Part shown: positions 19,686 to 28,719 of the stretch, one piece after another | How positions within the stretch are numbered: the stretch's first letter is position 1 | How the letters are laid out: the number at the start of each line of letters is the position of its first letter | Source of the DNA: Lachnospiraceae bacterium | GTDB lineage: Bacteria > Bacillota > Clostridia > Lachnospirales > Lachnospiraceae | Assembly (NCBI GenBank): GCA_024690825.1 | Contig: JAILOK010000068.1 | Span: 1-41,893 of the forward strand | DNA: 41,893 nucleotides | Direction of reading: 5' to 3' | Notes under the pieces: model-generated | What the model saw: the letters and a program-made list of their open reading frames with translations, nothing else | What the model was told of the DNA's origin: nothing | Databases searched by the model: none | Program-made: the position numbers and the translations under genes

Positions 19686-21170
19686 TTGCAAAACATCCCT
19701 AAAGCCAAGATTGGTATTGTAGCAGTATCCCGTGACTGTTTCCCTGAGTCACTGGCAGTTAACCGCCGCAAGGCGCTGGTGGAGGCATATAAAAAGAACT
19801 ATGATGCTTCCGATATCTATGAGTGCCCTATATGCATAGTCGAGAGCGAGATCCATATGGTTCAGGCACTTGAGGATATAAAGAAAAATGAATGTAACGG
19901 ACTTGTAGTGTATCTCGGAAACTTCGGACCTGAGATCTCCGAGACTCTTCTTGCAAAGCACTATGACGGACCTGCAATGTTCATCGCGGCTGCAGAGGAA
20001 AGCCAGAACGATCTTTCTGACGGAAGAGGAGATGCTTACTGCGGTATGCTGAACGCAAGCTACAACCTCGCGCTCAGGAACATCAAGGCGATCATCCCCG
20101 AGTATCCTGTCGGAACAGCGGATGAATGTGCAAAGATGATAAATGAATTCGTGCCTGTTGTACGTGCAATAGACGGCTTGAAGAACCTCAAGGTTATTTC
20201 CTTCGGTCCAAGACCTCTTAACTTCCTTGCCTGCAATGCTCCCGTAAAGCAGCTTTACAATCTCGATGTAGAGATCGAGGAAAATTCGGAGCTTGATCTT
20301 TTCGAATCTTTCAACAAGCATGAAAATGACAAGAGGATCGATGAAGTCGTAGCCGATATGGCAAAGGAACTCGGCACCGGAAACAAGATCCCCGAGATAC
20401 TTCCGAAGCTTGCGCAGTATGAACTTACTCTCCTCGACTGGATCGAAGGACATAAGGGATACAGGAAGTATGTTACCATAGCAGGAAAATGCTGGCCCGC
20501 ATTCCAGACCCAGTTCAAATTCGTTCCCTGCTATGTTAATTCAAGACTTACCGGAAGAGGCATCCCGGTATCCTGCGAGGTTGATATCTACGGCGCTCTT
20601 TCAGAGTTTATCGGAACCTGCATATCAAATGACAGCGTGACGCTTCTCGATATCAACAATTCCGTACCGGATGATATGTACAACGAGTCCATCAAGGGCA
20701 AGTTCGACTATACGCATACCGATACATTCATGGGATTCCACTGCGGAAACACATGCTCTTCAAAACTCGGCAACTGCGAGATGAAGTTCCAGAAGATCAT
20801 GGCACGCGCTCTTCCGAGAGAGGTTACCAACGGAACACTCGAAGGAGATATAGCACCCGGCGATATCACCTTCTTCAGGCTTCAGTCTACGGCAGATACA
20901 AAGCTCCGCGCATATGTTGCGGAGGGCGAGGTTCTTCCGGTCGCAACGAAGTCATTCGGAGGCATCGGAGTGTTCGCGATACCCGAGATGGGAAGATTCT
21001 ACAGACACTGGCTCATCGAAAAGAATTTCCCTCATCACGGAGCTGTTATGTTCGGACACTACGGAAAGCCGTTATATGAGGTATACAAGTACATAGGCGT
21101 TGATCCCTGCGAGATCGGATTCAATCAGCCGAAGGGCATGAGATATCCTACGGAAAATCCTTTTGCCTGA
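19686..21170 (+). CDS. L-fucose/L-arabinose isomerase family protein
   Basis: The 494-residue protein resembles the FucI/AraA-type ketol isomerase group (COG2407-like), cytoplasmic metal-dependent enzymes that interconvert aldoses and ketoses. Candidate metal ligands, by analogy with FucI, are Glu298 in SCEVDIYGAL, Asp322 in LLDINNS and His450/His451 in FPHHGAVMFGHYG. The true sugar cannot be told. The start is TTG at 19686, 8 bases after AGGAGG, and no in-frame ATG lies nearby. It is a one-gene unit with its own promoter and terminator and a codon use richer in optimal codons than its neighbours, which suggests high expression. Confidence 0.82.
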   Translation: MQNIPKAKIGIVAVSRDCFPESLAVNRRKALVEAYKKNYDASDIYECPICIVESEIHMVQALEDIKKNECNGLVVYLGNFGPEISETLLAKHYDGPAMFIAAAEESQNDLSDGRGDAYCGMLNASYNLALRNIKAIIPEYPVGTADECAKMINEFVPVVRAIDGLKNLKVISFGPRPLNFLACNAPVKQLYNLDVEIEENSELDLFESFNKHENDKRIDEVVADMAKELGTGNKIPEILPKLAQYELTLLDWIEGHKGYRKYVTIAGKCWPAFQTQFKFVPCYVNSRLTGRGIPVSCEVDIYGALSEFIGTCISNDSVTLLDINNSVPDDMYNESIKGKFDYTHTDTFMGFHCGNTCSSKLGNCEMKFQKIMARALPREVTNGTLEGDIAPGDITFFRLQSTADTKLRAYVAEGEVLPVATKSFGGIGVFAIPEMGRFYRHWLIEKNFPHHGAVMFGHYGKPLYEVYKYIGVDPCEIGFNQPKGMRYPTENPFA

Positions 21171-21191
21171 TGTCAAATCTCAAATAAGCAC

Positions 21192-21241
21192 ATCCTTCCC
21201 CGCCGGTCCTAAACAATGGATCAGGCGGGGAGGATTTTTTT
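21192..21241 (+). terminator. Strong rho-independent terminator
   Basis: ATCCTTCCCCGCC (21192-21204) pairs with GGCGGGGAGGAT (21224-21235) with one bulged T, followed by a run of T's. It ends the isomerase transcript and lies just 10 bases before the next start codon. Confidence 0.9.
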
Positions 21242-21250
21242 ACGGAATAT

Positions 21251-22279
21251 ATGAACAAAAGCGAAAACAAAAGAACCCTGAGGGTCATAATCCTGTTTAT
21301 CATACTGATGATCGGCATATCCGTATTCATCATAGTGTATTTCAGACAGCAGACAAAACAGCTTGCGATCTACACGGATTCGGATGAAGATTACGGACAT
21401 CATTATGCCTATATCTGCGACAACCGGGATGATAATATGTACAATTCCATATATGAAGAGGCTTTGGACTCATCTTCCGGCAGTGGAAGTTACATAGAGT
21501 TCATGGGCAAAAACCTGACAGAGGATTATGACAGCGCCGAGCTTTTGAAAATTGCCGTGTACGCGGGAATGGACGGTATCATTTTCCAGGCTGATGAAAG
21601 CCAGAAGACCAAGGAACTCATAAACTGGGCTGATGAAATGGGAGTTCCCGTCATAACCGTGGGAAGAGACAATGCGTCCTCGGAAAGAAAATCATTTGTG
21701 GGATTTGCCTACTACGAACTCGGACAGACTTACGGCGCGCAGATACTGGAGCATGGGACAAAAAAGGGAACGGATATCCTGGTCCTTGTAAGTTCCGATG
21801 CAAACAATACGAGCCAGAATATAACATTTCAGGGGATCATCGATACACTCAGCAAGGCAAAGGCGCTTGAAGGCATAAACTTGAAAACAATGGCGGTTTC
21901 CGATACATCAGCCTTCGGAGCGGAGGAGGCCATAAGCAGCCTGATAATGGGTGATGAACTGCCGGATATCATCGTGTGTTTAAGCGAAGTGAGCACTACC
22001 TGCGTATGTCAGGCGCTGATTGATTATAATCACGTCGGAGACGCGCAGGTGTATGGCTTTTTTACCAACAGTACCATTCTCTCCGCGATCGAAAAGAATG
22101 TCATCGCGGCAACCGTTACGATAGATACAAAGCAGATGGGCAGATACTGCGTGGAGGCGCTTACCGAATATGAAAATTACGGGTATGTAAATGAATACAT
22201 GCCTGCCGACATATATGTGATCGATAACAGGAACGTGGAGGAATACTACGGGTCCGGAGGGGAGGATGCTAATGAATAA
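21251..22279 (+). CDS. Membrane-anchored sugar-binding protein (XylFII-like)
   Basis: The 342-residue protein has a short cytoplasmic N-terminus, one membrane helix (about residues 10-30, LRVIILFIILMIGISVFIIV) and no lipobox. The rest looks like a type I periplasmic-binding fold of the RbsB/XylF group (GMDGIIFQADES, WADEMGVPVITVGRD). Because it is anchored and lies directly before a LytS kinase, it probably senses a sugar outside the cell and passes the signal to the kinase, as XylFII does for LytS in Clostridium beijerinckii. The ribosome site is poor and a terminator sits just upstream. Confidence 0.8.
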   Translation: MNKSENKRTLRVIILFIILMIGISVFIIVYFRQQTKQLAIYTDSDEDYGHHYAYICDNRDDNMYNSIYEEALDSSSGSGSYIEFMGKNLTEDYDSAELLKIAVYAGMDGIIFQADESQKTKELINWADEMGVPVITVGRDNASSERKSFVGFAYYELGQTYGAQILEHGTKKGTDILVLVSSDANNTSQNITFQGIIDTLSKAKALEGINLKTMAVSDTSAFGAEEAISSLIMGDELPDIIVCLSEVSTTCVCQALIDYNHVGDAQVYGFFTNSTILSAIEKNVIAATVTIDTKQMGRYCVEALTEYENYGYVNEYMPADIYVIDNRNVEEYYGSGGEDANE

Positions 22280-23585
22280 AAAAAGAGAATCCCTTTCCGT
22301 ACAGAAAAAACTGACCTCATTTTTCTTTCTGACATCGGTCCTTGTGATCATAGTGAACATCATAATGTTCATAAATATAAATGACGCCATAGAAAGCGTT
22401 AACAGGGTATACTATACAAACTTCCTCATAAACGAAGCAAAGGATGCTCTTGATACCGTACAGAAGAGCATGACGGAATATCTGAACACGAAATCCACAT
22501 ATGCCATCGAGGAATATTTTGATGCGGAACAGCAGTACAAAGACCGTCTTGCGGAACTTGAAACCCTAAGCAGCGGAGGCGATCTCGGAGTGATACAGAG
22601 CAATATACTGAAACTTTCCGATACATATCTTTCGTATACATCCCGCACCATACAGGCAAAAAGAGGAAGGGTTGTGGAGAAATACAGACAATCCTATGAT
22701 ACAGCCGAAGAGATATACGGATATATAAATTCATATTTCAACACCCTGAACAATGAGAGATTCAAGCAGAATACGAGAAACTACACAGGTCTGATGGGAA
22801 GTTTCAGGTCGCTGGAATATATAGTTATAACAGTCCTTGTGATAATGAGCGTATTTAATATGGTTGTTACCGGACTGTTTACAAAGAACATAATGGATCC
22901 GGTCCGCGAAAGACAGATCATGATGGAGACCCACCTAAAGGACGCGGAACTGAAGTACCTGCAGGCACAGATCAATCCGCATTTCCTTTTCAATACGCTT
23001 AATGCGGGAGCCCAGCTTGCAATGCTTGAAAGCGCCGACAGGACATATGACTATATACAGAACATGGCGGCTTTCTTCAGATACAGGATCAAGGGTGCGG
23101 ACGGAGACACCACGCTTGCGCAGGAAATAGGTTTGGTGGATAATTATATCTATATATTAAATGTCAGGTTTTCGGGCGAGATCCATTTTGAAAAAGATGT
23201 GGACGAAAGCTGTACCTCGGTGGTCGTGCCCGGCATGATACTGCAGCCGATAGTCGAAAACTCCGTAAATTACGGTGTGAGGAACATAGACATGGAAAAG
23301 CTAATAAAGCTTTCGGTCTGCAGAGAGGACAATACCATCGTTGTCAGGATCTCCGATAACGGAGCAGGCATGACGGCAGAAAGGATAGAGGAAGTCATGT
23401 CCGGAAATGCCGGAGAAGAGGAGATCATGAAGGATTCAAACGGAGTGGGACTGTTGAATGTGATATCGAGAATGCGTCTTTATTACGGAACAGAAAATGT
23501 TCTTAAGATGGAGAGTGAGGGAAAGGACAAGGGTACGACGGTCACATTGTTCATTCCCGATATAAACGGAGGAGATGATGTATAA
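22272..23585 (+). CDS. Sensor histidine kinase, LytS/YesM type
   Basis: The 437-residue kinase has two membrane helices (about 15-37 and 183-204) enclosing an extracellular helical region, then a His_kinase domain with the phospho-accepting His237 in QINPHFLFNTLN. The ATPase domain has QPIVENSVNYGV (N box) and ISDNGAGM (G box). An ATG at 22266 is also possible, but GGGGAGG ends directly against it. The ATG at 22272 has a 6-base gap and is preferred. It overlaps the binding-protein gene by 8 bases, which supports a joint sensing complex. Confidence 0.92.
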   Translation: MNKKRESLSVQKKLTSFFFLTSVLVIIVNIIMFININDAIESVNRVYYTNFLINEAKDALDTVQKSMTEYLNTKSTYAIEEYFDAEQQYKDRLAELETLSSGGDLGVIQSNILKLSDTYLSYTSRTIQAKRGRVVEKYRQSYDTAEEIYGYINSYFNTLNNERFKQNTRNYTGLMGSFRSLEYIVITVLVIMSVFNMVVTGLFTKNIMDPVRERQIMMETHLKDAELKYLQAQINPHFLFNTLNAGAQLAMLESADRTYDYIQNMAAFFRYRIKGADGDTTLAQEIGLVDNYIYILNVRFSGEIHFEKDVDESCTSVVVPGMILQPIVENSVNYGVRNIDMEKLIKLSVCREDNTIVVRISDNGAGMTAERIEEVMSGNAGEEEIMKDSNGVGLLNVISRMRLYYGTENVLKMESEGKDKGTTVTLFIPDINGGDDV

Positions 23586-24870
23586 GCTTCTGCTTGCAGA
23601 TGACGAGGGAATAGTAACAGACTCCCTGCGGTTCATAATAGAAAAGAAATTTCCCGATAAATGTGAGATAGAGGTCGCAAAGACCGGCAGACAGGTCATC
23701 GAGATGGCGGAGGTGTTCAGGCCGGACATAGCGTTCATGGATATCCAGATGCCGGGGATAAACGGCATCGAGGCAATGAAGGAACTAAAAAAATCCAATT
23801 CCTCGATAGTCCTTATCATCATGAGCGCCTATGATAAATTCGATTATGCCAGGGAAGCCATCAACTTAAATGTCCTTGATTATCTGAACAAGCCCTTTAA
23901 CAAGGAGATGATAGTGGATGTCCTGAACAGGGCCATGGCAAAGATAGATGAGCTGCGCGAAAAGAGAAGCAACGAACTGCTCATCATGGAAAAGATGGAA
24001 AGTGTCATTCCGATGATAGAATCGGGATTTATATATTCAATTCTTTTTCAGGAAAACTATGGAAATGAGGCAGACAAATACAGGACTCTGCTCGGAATAG
24101 AAAAGACACAGGGCTATATGATGATCATAGAGGCCAGAGGTGAAAACGACAAGGAGGATACGGGACCTGTAGGGGCAGGAATAAGGATAAGCCCGCAATA
24201 TGAAAGGATCAGGGAACTGATCAAGGGGAGGCTTAACTGTATCGTGGGTCCGCTCCTTTCAAACAAGATAATCTGTTTTGTTTCCGTAAAGGATGACAGT
24301 CAGGATCTTTCCGAAAGCGCATCCTTTATCGAACAGGCAAAGAAACTGACCGGCGATCTGAGTGAAAAGACAGGGACAGAATTCAGGATAGGCATAGGAC
24401 CGGCAAGACCGTTAAGGTCTTTATACGAATCCTACAGTCTTGCGCTGGAAGCCTTAAGCTTTTCGGAGGGACAGGTCGTTCATGCAAACGATCTTCCGAA
24501 AGGACACAGGATGAGCGCTGATCCTTCAAAAAGAACCGAGAGCACTGCAGAGGTTGCAAAGAGATACATAGAAGAAAACTATGTGAAAGATATATCTCTT
24601 GATGATGTGGCAGGCTATGCGGAGGTAAGTCCTTATTATCTGTCAAGGATATTCAAGGAAGAAACAGGCGAGACCTTCATGGAATACCTGACATCGCTGA
24701 GGATGAAAAAGGCTATCGAACTGATGAAGGATCCGGAGTACTCCATAAAGGATATATGCTCCGAAGTGGGGTATGCGGACCCCAACTATTTCTCGAGGAT
24801 ATTTAAGAAATCGGAAGGCGTGACGCCCACGGAATACCGGGAAAAGATATTGTTGAAGGAGACCAGATGA
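23578..24870 (+). CDS. Response regulator with AraC-type DNA-binding domain (YesN type)
   Basis: The 430-residue regulator has an N-terminal receiver domain (acidic pair in LLLADDEG, phospho-acceptor Asp55 in FMDIQMPG, and a conserved Lys in NKPFN), a middle region of about 150 residues, and two C-terminal AraC helix-turn-helix motifs (ISLDDVAGYAEVSPYYLSRI and YSIKDICSEVGYADPNYFSR). Two ATGs are adjacent. GGAGG lies 5 bases ahead of the second (23578), so that one is chosen. It overlaps the kinase by 8 bases and is its likely partner. Confidence 0.93.
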   Translation: MYKLLLADDEGIVTDSLRFIIEKKFPDKCEIEVAKTGRQVIEMAEVFRPDIAFMDIQMPGINGIEAMKELKKSNSSIVLIIMSAYDKFDYAREAINLNVLDYLNKPFNKEMIVDVLNRAMAKIDELREKRSNELLIMEKMESVIPMIESGFIYSILFQENYGNEADKYRTLLGIEKTQGYMMIIEARGENDKEDTGPVGAGIRISPQYERIRELIKGRLNCIVGPLLSNKIICFVSVKDDSQDLSESASFIEQAKKLTGDLSEKTGTEFRIGIGPARPLRSLYESYSLALEALSFSEGQVVHANDLPKGHRMSADPSKRTESTAEVAKRYIEENYVKDISLDDVAGYAEVSPYYLSRIFKEETGETFMEYLTSLRMKKAIELMKDPEYSIKDICSEVGYADPNYFSRIFKKSEGVTPTEYREKILLKETR

Positions 24871-25904
24871 ACAAAACAAAGAGAATTATCTGTCTGATAT
24901 TAAGCACTGTGATGCTCTTCGGATGCAGCACGAAGATGGAATCAGACACTCAGCAGAAAAAATCCGGAGGCACCGGAGATCCGATAGAGATAGGAGTGAC
25001 ATTTGACAGTTTTGTCATAGAGAGATGGGAAAGAGACAGGGATATCTTTGTGACTACGGCAAAGGACCTGGGGGCTGAAGTCAATGTCCAGAATGCCAAC
25101 GGTGATGTCAATAAGCAGAAGGACCAGATCAAGTATTTCATAGAAAAGGGCGTGGATGCGATCGTTGTGGTTGCGGTAGACAGCAACGCACTGGCAGGGG
25201 AAGTCCGCGAGGCAAAGGCCAGAAACATTCCGGTGATCGCATATGACAGACTGATAAGAAACGCCGGAGCGGATCTGTATATCTCCTTTGACAATGAAAT
25301 GGTCGGATATTACATGGCAAAGGCGCTTCTGACGAGCCTTTCCGGAAAAGGAAGGATTCTAAAGATAAACGGTCCGGCCAAGGATAATAATGTGTCGCTC
25401 GTGAACAAAGGATTTGATGAGACCATGGCCGGGCGCAACATATATGTGGCCGATGTATTCTATGCATCGGAGTGGAACGGAGAAGAGGCCTTTAATTATC
25501 TCGAGGAAAATCCGACCCTTGCCGATTCGGTTGACGGGGTGATGTGCGGCAATGATTCGCTGGCGGGGCAGGCCGTGAGATATTATTCGGTCAAACGAAG
25601 AGCCGGTGAAGTTGCGGTAGTGGGTCAGGATGCGGATCTGGATGCCTGCCAGAGAGTGGTGGAGGGTACGCAGACAATGACCGTTTACAAGCCTATTGAA
25701 AAACTGGCCAAGAGCGCGGCCGAATGCGCGGTAAAGCTGGCTCTGGGCGAAGAGATAGATACGGCGGACACTATCGAGGACGGAAGGTATGACGTTCCAT
25801 ATGTAAAGATAGATCCGATAGCGGTGACAAGGGACAATATTGACGAGGAGATCATAGACAGCGGATTTCACCAGAGGGAGGAAGTTTATCTGACAGGAAA
25901 TTAA
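24867..25904 (+). CDS. XylF-like sugar-binding lipoprotein
   Basis: The 345-residue protein has a lipoprotein signal with lipobox LFGC (Cys20) and a type I sugar-binding fold of the xylose/ChvE group: EIGVTFDSFVIERWERDRDIF, YFIEKGVDAIVVVAVD, VMCGNDSLAGQAV and VAVVGQDADLDACQRV. It overlaps the regulator by 4 bases. In related clusters genes for the ABC ATPase and permease (xylG, xylH) follow, but here none do. It either feeds a transporter encoded elsewhere or acts with the LytS system as a second sensor. Xylose is only the best guess. Confidence 0.85.
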   Translation: MNKTKRIICLILSTVMLFGCSTKMESDTQQKKSGGTGDPIEIGVTFDSFVIERWERDRDIFVTTAKDLGAEVNVQNANGDVNKQKDQIKYFIEKGVDAIVVVAVDSNALAGEVREAKARNIPVIAYDRLIRNAGADLYISFDNEMVGYYMAKALLTSLSGKGRILKINGPAKDNNVSLVNKGFDETMAGRNIYVADVFYASEWNGEEAFNYLEENPTLADSVDGVMCGNDSLAGQAVRYYSVKRRAGEVAVVGQDADLDACQRVVEGTQTMTVYKPIEKLAKSAAECAVKLALGEEIDTADTIEDGRYDVPYVKIDPIAVTRDNIDEEIIDSGFHQREEVYLTGN

Positions 25905-25965
25905 GCCGGATAATATATGTCGTATTTGTTAACTGTCGGACCACAAGATATAGTGAAAATACAGG

Positions 25966-26011
25966 TGTTATAATTCTGACATTTGACAAAATATTACGAA
26001 TTTGTTAAGAT
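25966..26011 (+). promoter_or_regulatory. Two possible promoters ahead of the cell-wall hydrolase gene
   Basis: TGT-TATAAT (25966-25974) is an extended -10 element. Further on, TTGACA (25983-25988) and TAAGAT (26006-26011) are 17 bases apart. The second would start transcription at about 26018, exactly at the ATG, which would give a leaderless message. The first gives a leader of about 37 bases. No clear ribosome site is present. Confidence 0.5.
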
Positions 26012-26017
26012 GCACCT

Positions 26018-27316
26018 ATGGTGAAAAAGTGTATCATGTCGGCAACAGCGGTTTTATGCGGGCTGTTGCTGATCTGCAAAACTGAATACACTGTATTTGC
26101 CTCGGATGTACTGAAGGATGTTGCCGCAGGAGCCGGCAAATATGCCTATTCAAGTCATGACGAGGATGATGCTGCAGATATGCCTTCCGCAAGACAGACG
26201 AAGAGTGAAGTCCTTTCGGCCGGAGCAGGCGGGGAAGTGATGACGATCGTCGACAATGCCGCAGAGGTAGTGACATTTGAAAGTACCGCGGATGTCAGTG
26301 AAAGCGTTGCAGCGGAAGAAGAGCAGGATGAGTTTGCCAATCTCTGTGTGGCGAATGTCGAAAATAATATGAATGTGCGCAAGGAGCCTAATGAAGATGC
26401 GCTGCTTGCAGGTTACCTGTACAAGGACTGTGTTTCGGAGATCATCGAGCAGAGGGACGGCTGGACGCATGTTAAGTCCGGAAATCTTGACGGCTGGGCA
26501 AAGGACGATTTCCTTGTGTTCGGAGATGACGCGAAGACAAAGATAGAAGAAGGAAACAGAAAGATAGCGACCATCACCACGGAAACCCTGAGGGTCCGTG
26601 CCGATGCCGATGAAAATGCGGATATAACTGCGCTTTTAGGACAGGGCGTCGAGGTCAGGGTGGTCGAGTCCGAGGATGAATGGACAAAGGTCAGGTTTGA
26701 TGACGGTACGGAAGGCGCCGAAGAAGGGTATGTGTCGAATGACTACATTTCCATAGGATACGACTTCCAGCAGGGCGAGACCATGGAAGAGGTCAACGCC
26801 AGGGAAAAGAAGGAAAAGGAACAGAAGGAAGCTGCGGCAAAGGCATCCGAAAAGCTGAAAAAGAGTTCCGGCAAATCGGGCGCGGAAAAGGTCAAGGAGT
26901 CGGTGGCAGCTGCTGCGGAAAATAATAACGGCGCGCAGACTACCGCAACGAATGTTACAAACAACGGTGCCGCAAGCGCCAGCGTTGATGATGAGACACT
27001 TTTGGCAGCGCTCATACAGTGTGAATGCGGAAATGATATTTATGAAGGACAGCTGGCTGTAGGCGCTGTTGTAATGAACAGGGCAAGGGGTTCATACGGA
27101 AGCATCAGAAATGCCATTTATGCTCCCGGACAGTTTGGTCCCGCATCGAGCGGAAAACTTGCGGTAACTCTTTCAACGGGAGCCATAGGACCGGTTGCAA
27201 GGCAGGCTGCAAAGGATGCGATCAGCGGTGTTTCAAATATAGGAACGGCATCACACTTCAGGAATGCCAGATCAGGGCATGCGGGTGTTGTCGTAGGACA
27301 TCATGTTTTCTGGTAG
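26018..27316 (+). CDS. Exported SH3-domain protein with SleB-like cell wall hydrolase domain
   Basis: The 432-residue protein has a signal peptide (residues 1 to about 29, ending VFAS), an acidic linker, two bacterial SH3 domains (about 108-168 with MNVRKEPNEDALLAGYLYKD, and 184-248 with LRVRADADENADITALLGQG), a Lys/Ala/Asn-rich spacer, and a C-terminal domain (about 325-432) like SleB/CwlJ hydrolases. The last has LLAALIQCECGND (Glu336 is the probable catalytic acid), YEGQLAVGAVVMNRA and the closing SHFRNA...GHHVFW. It should cut peptidoglycan outside the cell. Whether this is for spores or growing cells is unclear. It has its own promoter region. Confidence 0.85.
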   Translation: MVKKCIMSATAVLCGLLLICKTEYTVFASDVLKDVAAGAGKYAYSSHDEDDAADMPSARQTKSEVLSAGAGGEVMTIVDNAAEVVTFESTADVSESVAAEEEQDEFANLCVANVENNMNVRKEPNEDALLAGYLYKDCVSEIIEQRDGWTHVKSGNLDGWAKDDFLVFGDDAKTKIEEGNRKIATITTETLRVRADADENADITALLGQGVEVRVVESEDEWTKVRFDDGTEGAEEGYVSNDYISIGYDFQQGETMEEVNAREKKEKEQKEAAAKASEKLKKSSGKSGAEKVKESVAAAAENNNGAQTTATNVTNNGAASASVDDETLLAALIQCECGNDIYEGQLAVGAVVMNRARGSYGSIRNAIYAPGQFGPASSGKLAVTLSTGAIGPVARQAAKDAISGVSNIGTASHFRNARSGHAGVVVGHHVFW

Positions 27317-27326
27317 GATAAGTGAT

Positions 27327-27791
27327 ATGAATGAAATAATGAACAATCTTTTCGGAGCCGGAAACCAGAGTGGGATCTGGCTCATAGTTTTGATAGCTAT
27401 GCTTGTGGTGGAGCTGTCAACGGTTTCACTGACAACGATCTGGTTTGCAGCAGGTTCTCTTGCTGCCCTTATCGCTGCGATGGCAGGTGCGCCCTTCTGG
27501 CTGCAGGTTGTTTTGTTTCTTGCGGCGGCGCTTACGCTTCTGCTGATGATCAGGCCGCTGTCGGTCAGATATTTCAACAAAAAAGGAGAAAAGACCAACG
27601 CAGACAGACTGATAGGAAGGGACGCGGTCGTAACGGAGGATATAGATAATATAGCCGGCAAAGGAGAGGCAGCGGTGGACGGCGTGGTATGGACGGCAAG
27701 GATGAAGGAAAAAGACGGTAAATGCTCCAAAGGGAGTATTTGCATTATAGACAGCATTGAAGGCGTTAAACTTATTTTGACCAAAAGGTAG
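27327..27791 (+). CDS. NfeD-family membrane protein
   Basis: The 154-residue protein has two or three N-terminal hydrophobic helices (about 15-75, including GIWLIVLIAMLVVELSTVSL) and a C-terminal OB-like domain (LIGRDAVVTEDIDN, GEAAVDGVVWTARMK). This is the short NfeD form without the serine protease domain. An ATG at 27303 inside the previous gene is in frame, but 27327 has AGGATAAG upstream and is preferred. It lies 13 bases ahead of an SPFH gene. NfeD and SPFH proteins form a known pair in membrane microdomains. Confidence 0.88.
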   Translation: MNEIMNNLFGAGNQSGIWLIVLIAMLVVELSTVSLTTIWFAAGSLAALIAAMAGAPFWLQVVLFLAAALTLLLMIRPLSVRYFNKKGEKTNADRLIGRDAVVTEDIDNIAGKGEAAVDGVVWTARMKEKDGKCSKGSICIIDSIEGVKLILTKR

Positions 27792-27804
27792 AAGGGGGTA
27801 AAAA

Positions 27805-28719
27805 ATGGGAGCTGTATTTGGCGTACTGGTTTTGATCGTTATCGTAGTGTTGGGAAGCTGTATAAAGATTGTTCCTCAGGCACAGGCGGCAGTAGTGGAA
27901 AGACTCGGAGCATATATTGCCACATGGTCTGTGGGTCTTCATTTCAAGGTTCCTGTTATCGACAGGGTTGCAAGGAGAGTGTCGTTAAAGGAGCAGGTGG
28001 CGGATTTCCCGCCGCAGCCGGTCATCACAAAAGACAATGTAACGATGATGATCAATACGGTCGTATTCTTCCAGATAACCGATCCGAAGCTTTACGCGTA
28101 CGGAGTTGAGAATCCGATCATGGCCATAGAGAATCTTTCGGCAACAACCCTTCGAAATGTCATAGGAGATCTGGAACTTGACCAGACGCTGACATCGAGG
28201 GAAACAATAAATACAAAGATGCGTGCCACACTTGATACCGCAACAGATCCCTGGGGCATCAAGGTAACGAGAGTCGAGCTTAAAGATATAACACCGCCCA
28301 AGCCCATTCAGGAATCGATGGAAAAACAGATGAAGGCAGAGCGTGACAAGAGAGCGGCGATCCTTGAGGCAGAGGGACAGAAACAGTCGGCGATCCTTGA
28401 GGCAGAAGGACACAAGCAGTCGATGGTGCTTCATGCCGAGGGTGAAAAGCAGGCAGCCATCCTTGCAGCTGAGGCGGAAAAGGAAAGAGAGATAAGGGTT
28501 GCGGAAGGACAGGCGCAGGCAATACTTGAAGTACAGAAGGCATCTGCAGACGGTATCAGGGAGCTGAAAAAAGCAGGAGCGGACGAGGCCGTGCTTCAGC
28601 TGAAGGCCATTGAAGCATTTGAAAAGGCAGCTGACGGACAGGCTACAAAGATCATAGTGCCTGCCCAGATGTCAAATATCGCTTCGGTTGCGACAGCAGT
28701 TAAGGAGTTTATTAAATGA
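27805..28719 (+). CDS. SPFH/stomatin-like protein (band 7 family)
   Basis: The 304-residue protein has a short N-terminal membrane segment (about 2-20), an SPFH domain (IVPQAQAAVVERLGAYI, LRNVIGDLELDQTLTSRE, WGIKVTRVELKDITPPKPI) and a long coiled coil with repeated A-I-L-x-A-E-G-x-K-Q units (about 195-245). It resembles the QmcA/stomatin branch, which builds large rings in the membrane with NfeD partners. The strong GAAGGGGG site lies upstream. It overlaps argF by 4 bases. Confidence 0.92.
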   Translation: MGAVFGVLVLIVIVVLGSCIKIVPQAQAAVVERLGAYIATWSVGLHFKVPVIDRVARRVSLKEQVADFPPQPVITKDNVTMMINTVVFFQITDPKLYAYGVENPIMAIENLSATTLRNVIGDLELDQTLTSRETINTKMRATLDTATDPWGIKVTRVELKDITPPKPIQESMEKQMKAERDKRAAILEAEGQKQSAILEAEGHKQSMVLHAEGEKQAAILAAEAEKEREIRVAEGQAQAILEVQKASADGIRELKKAGADEAVLQLKAIEAFEKAADGQATKIIVPAQMSNIASVATAVKEFIK

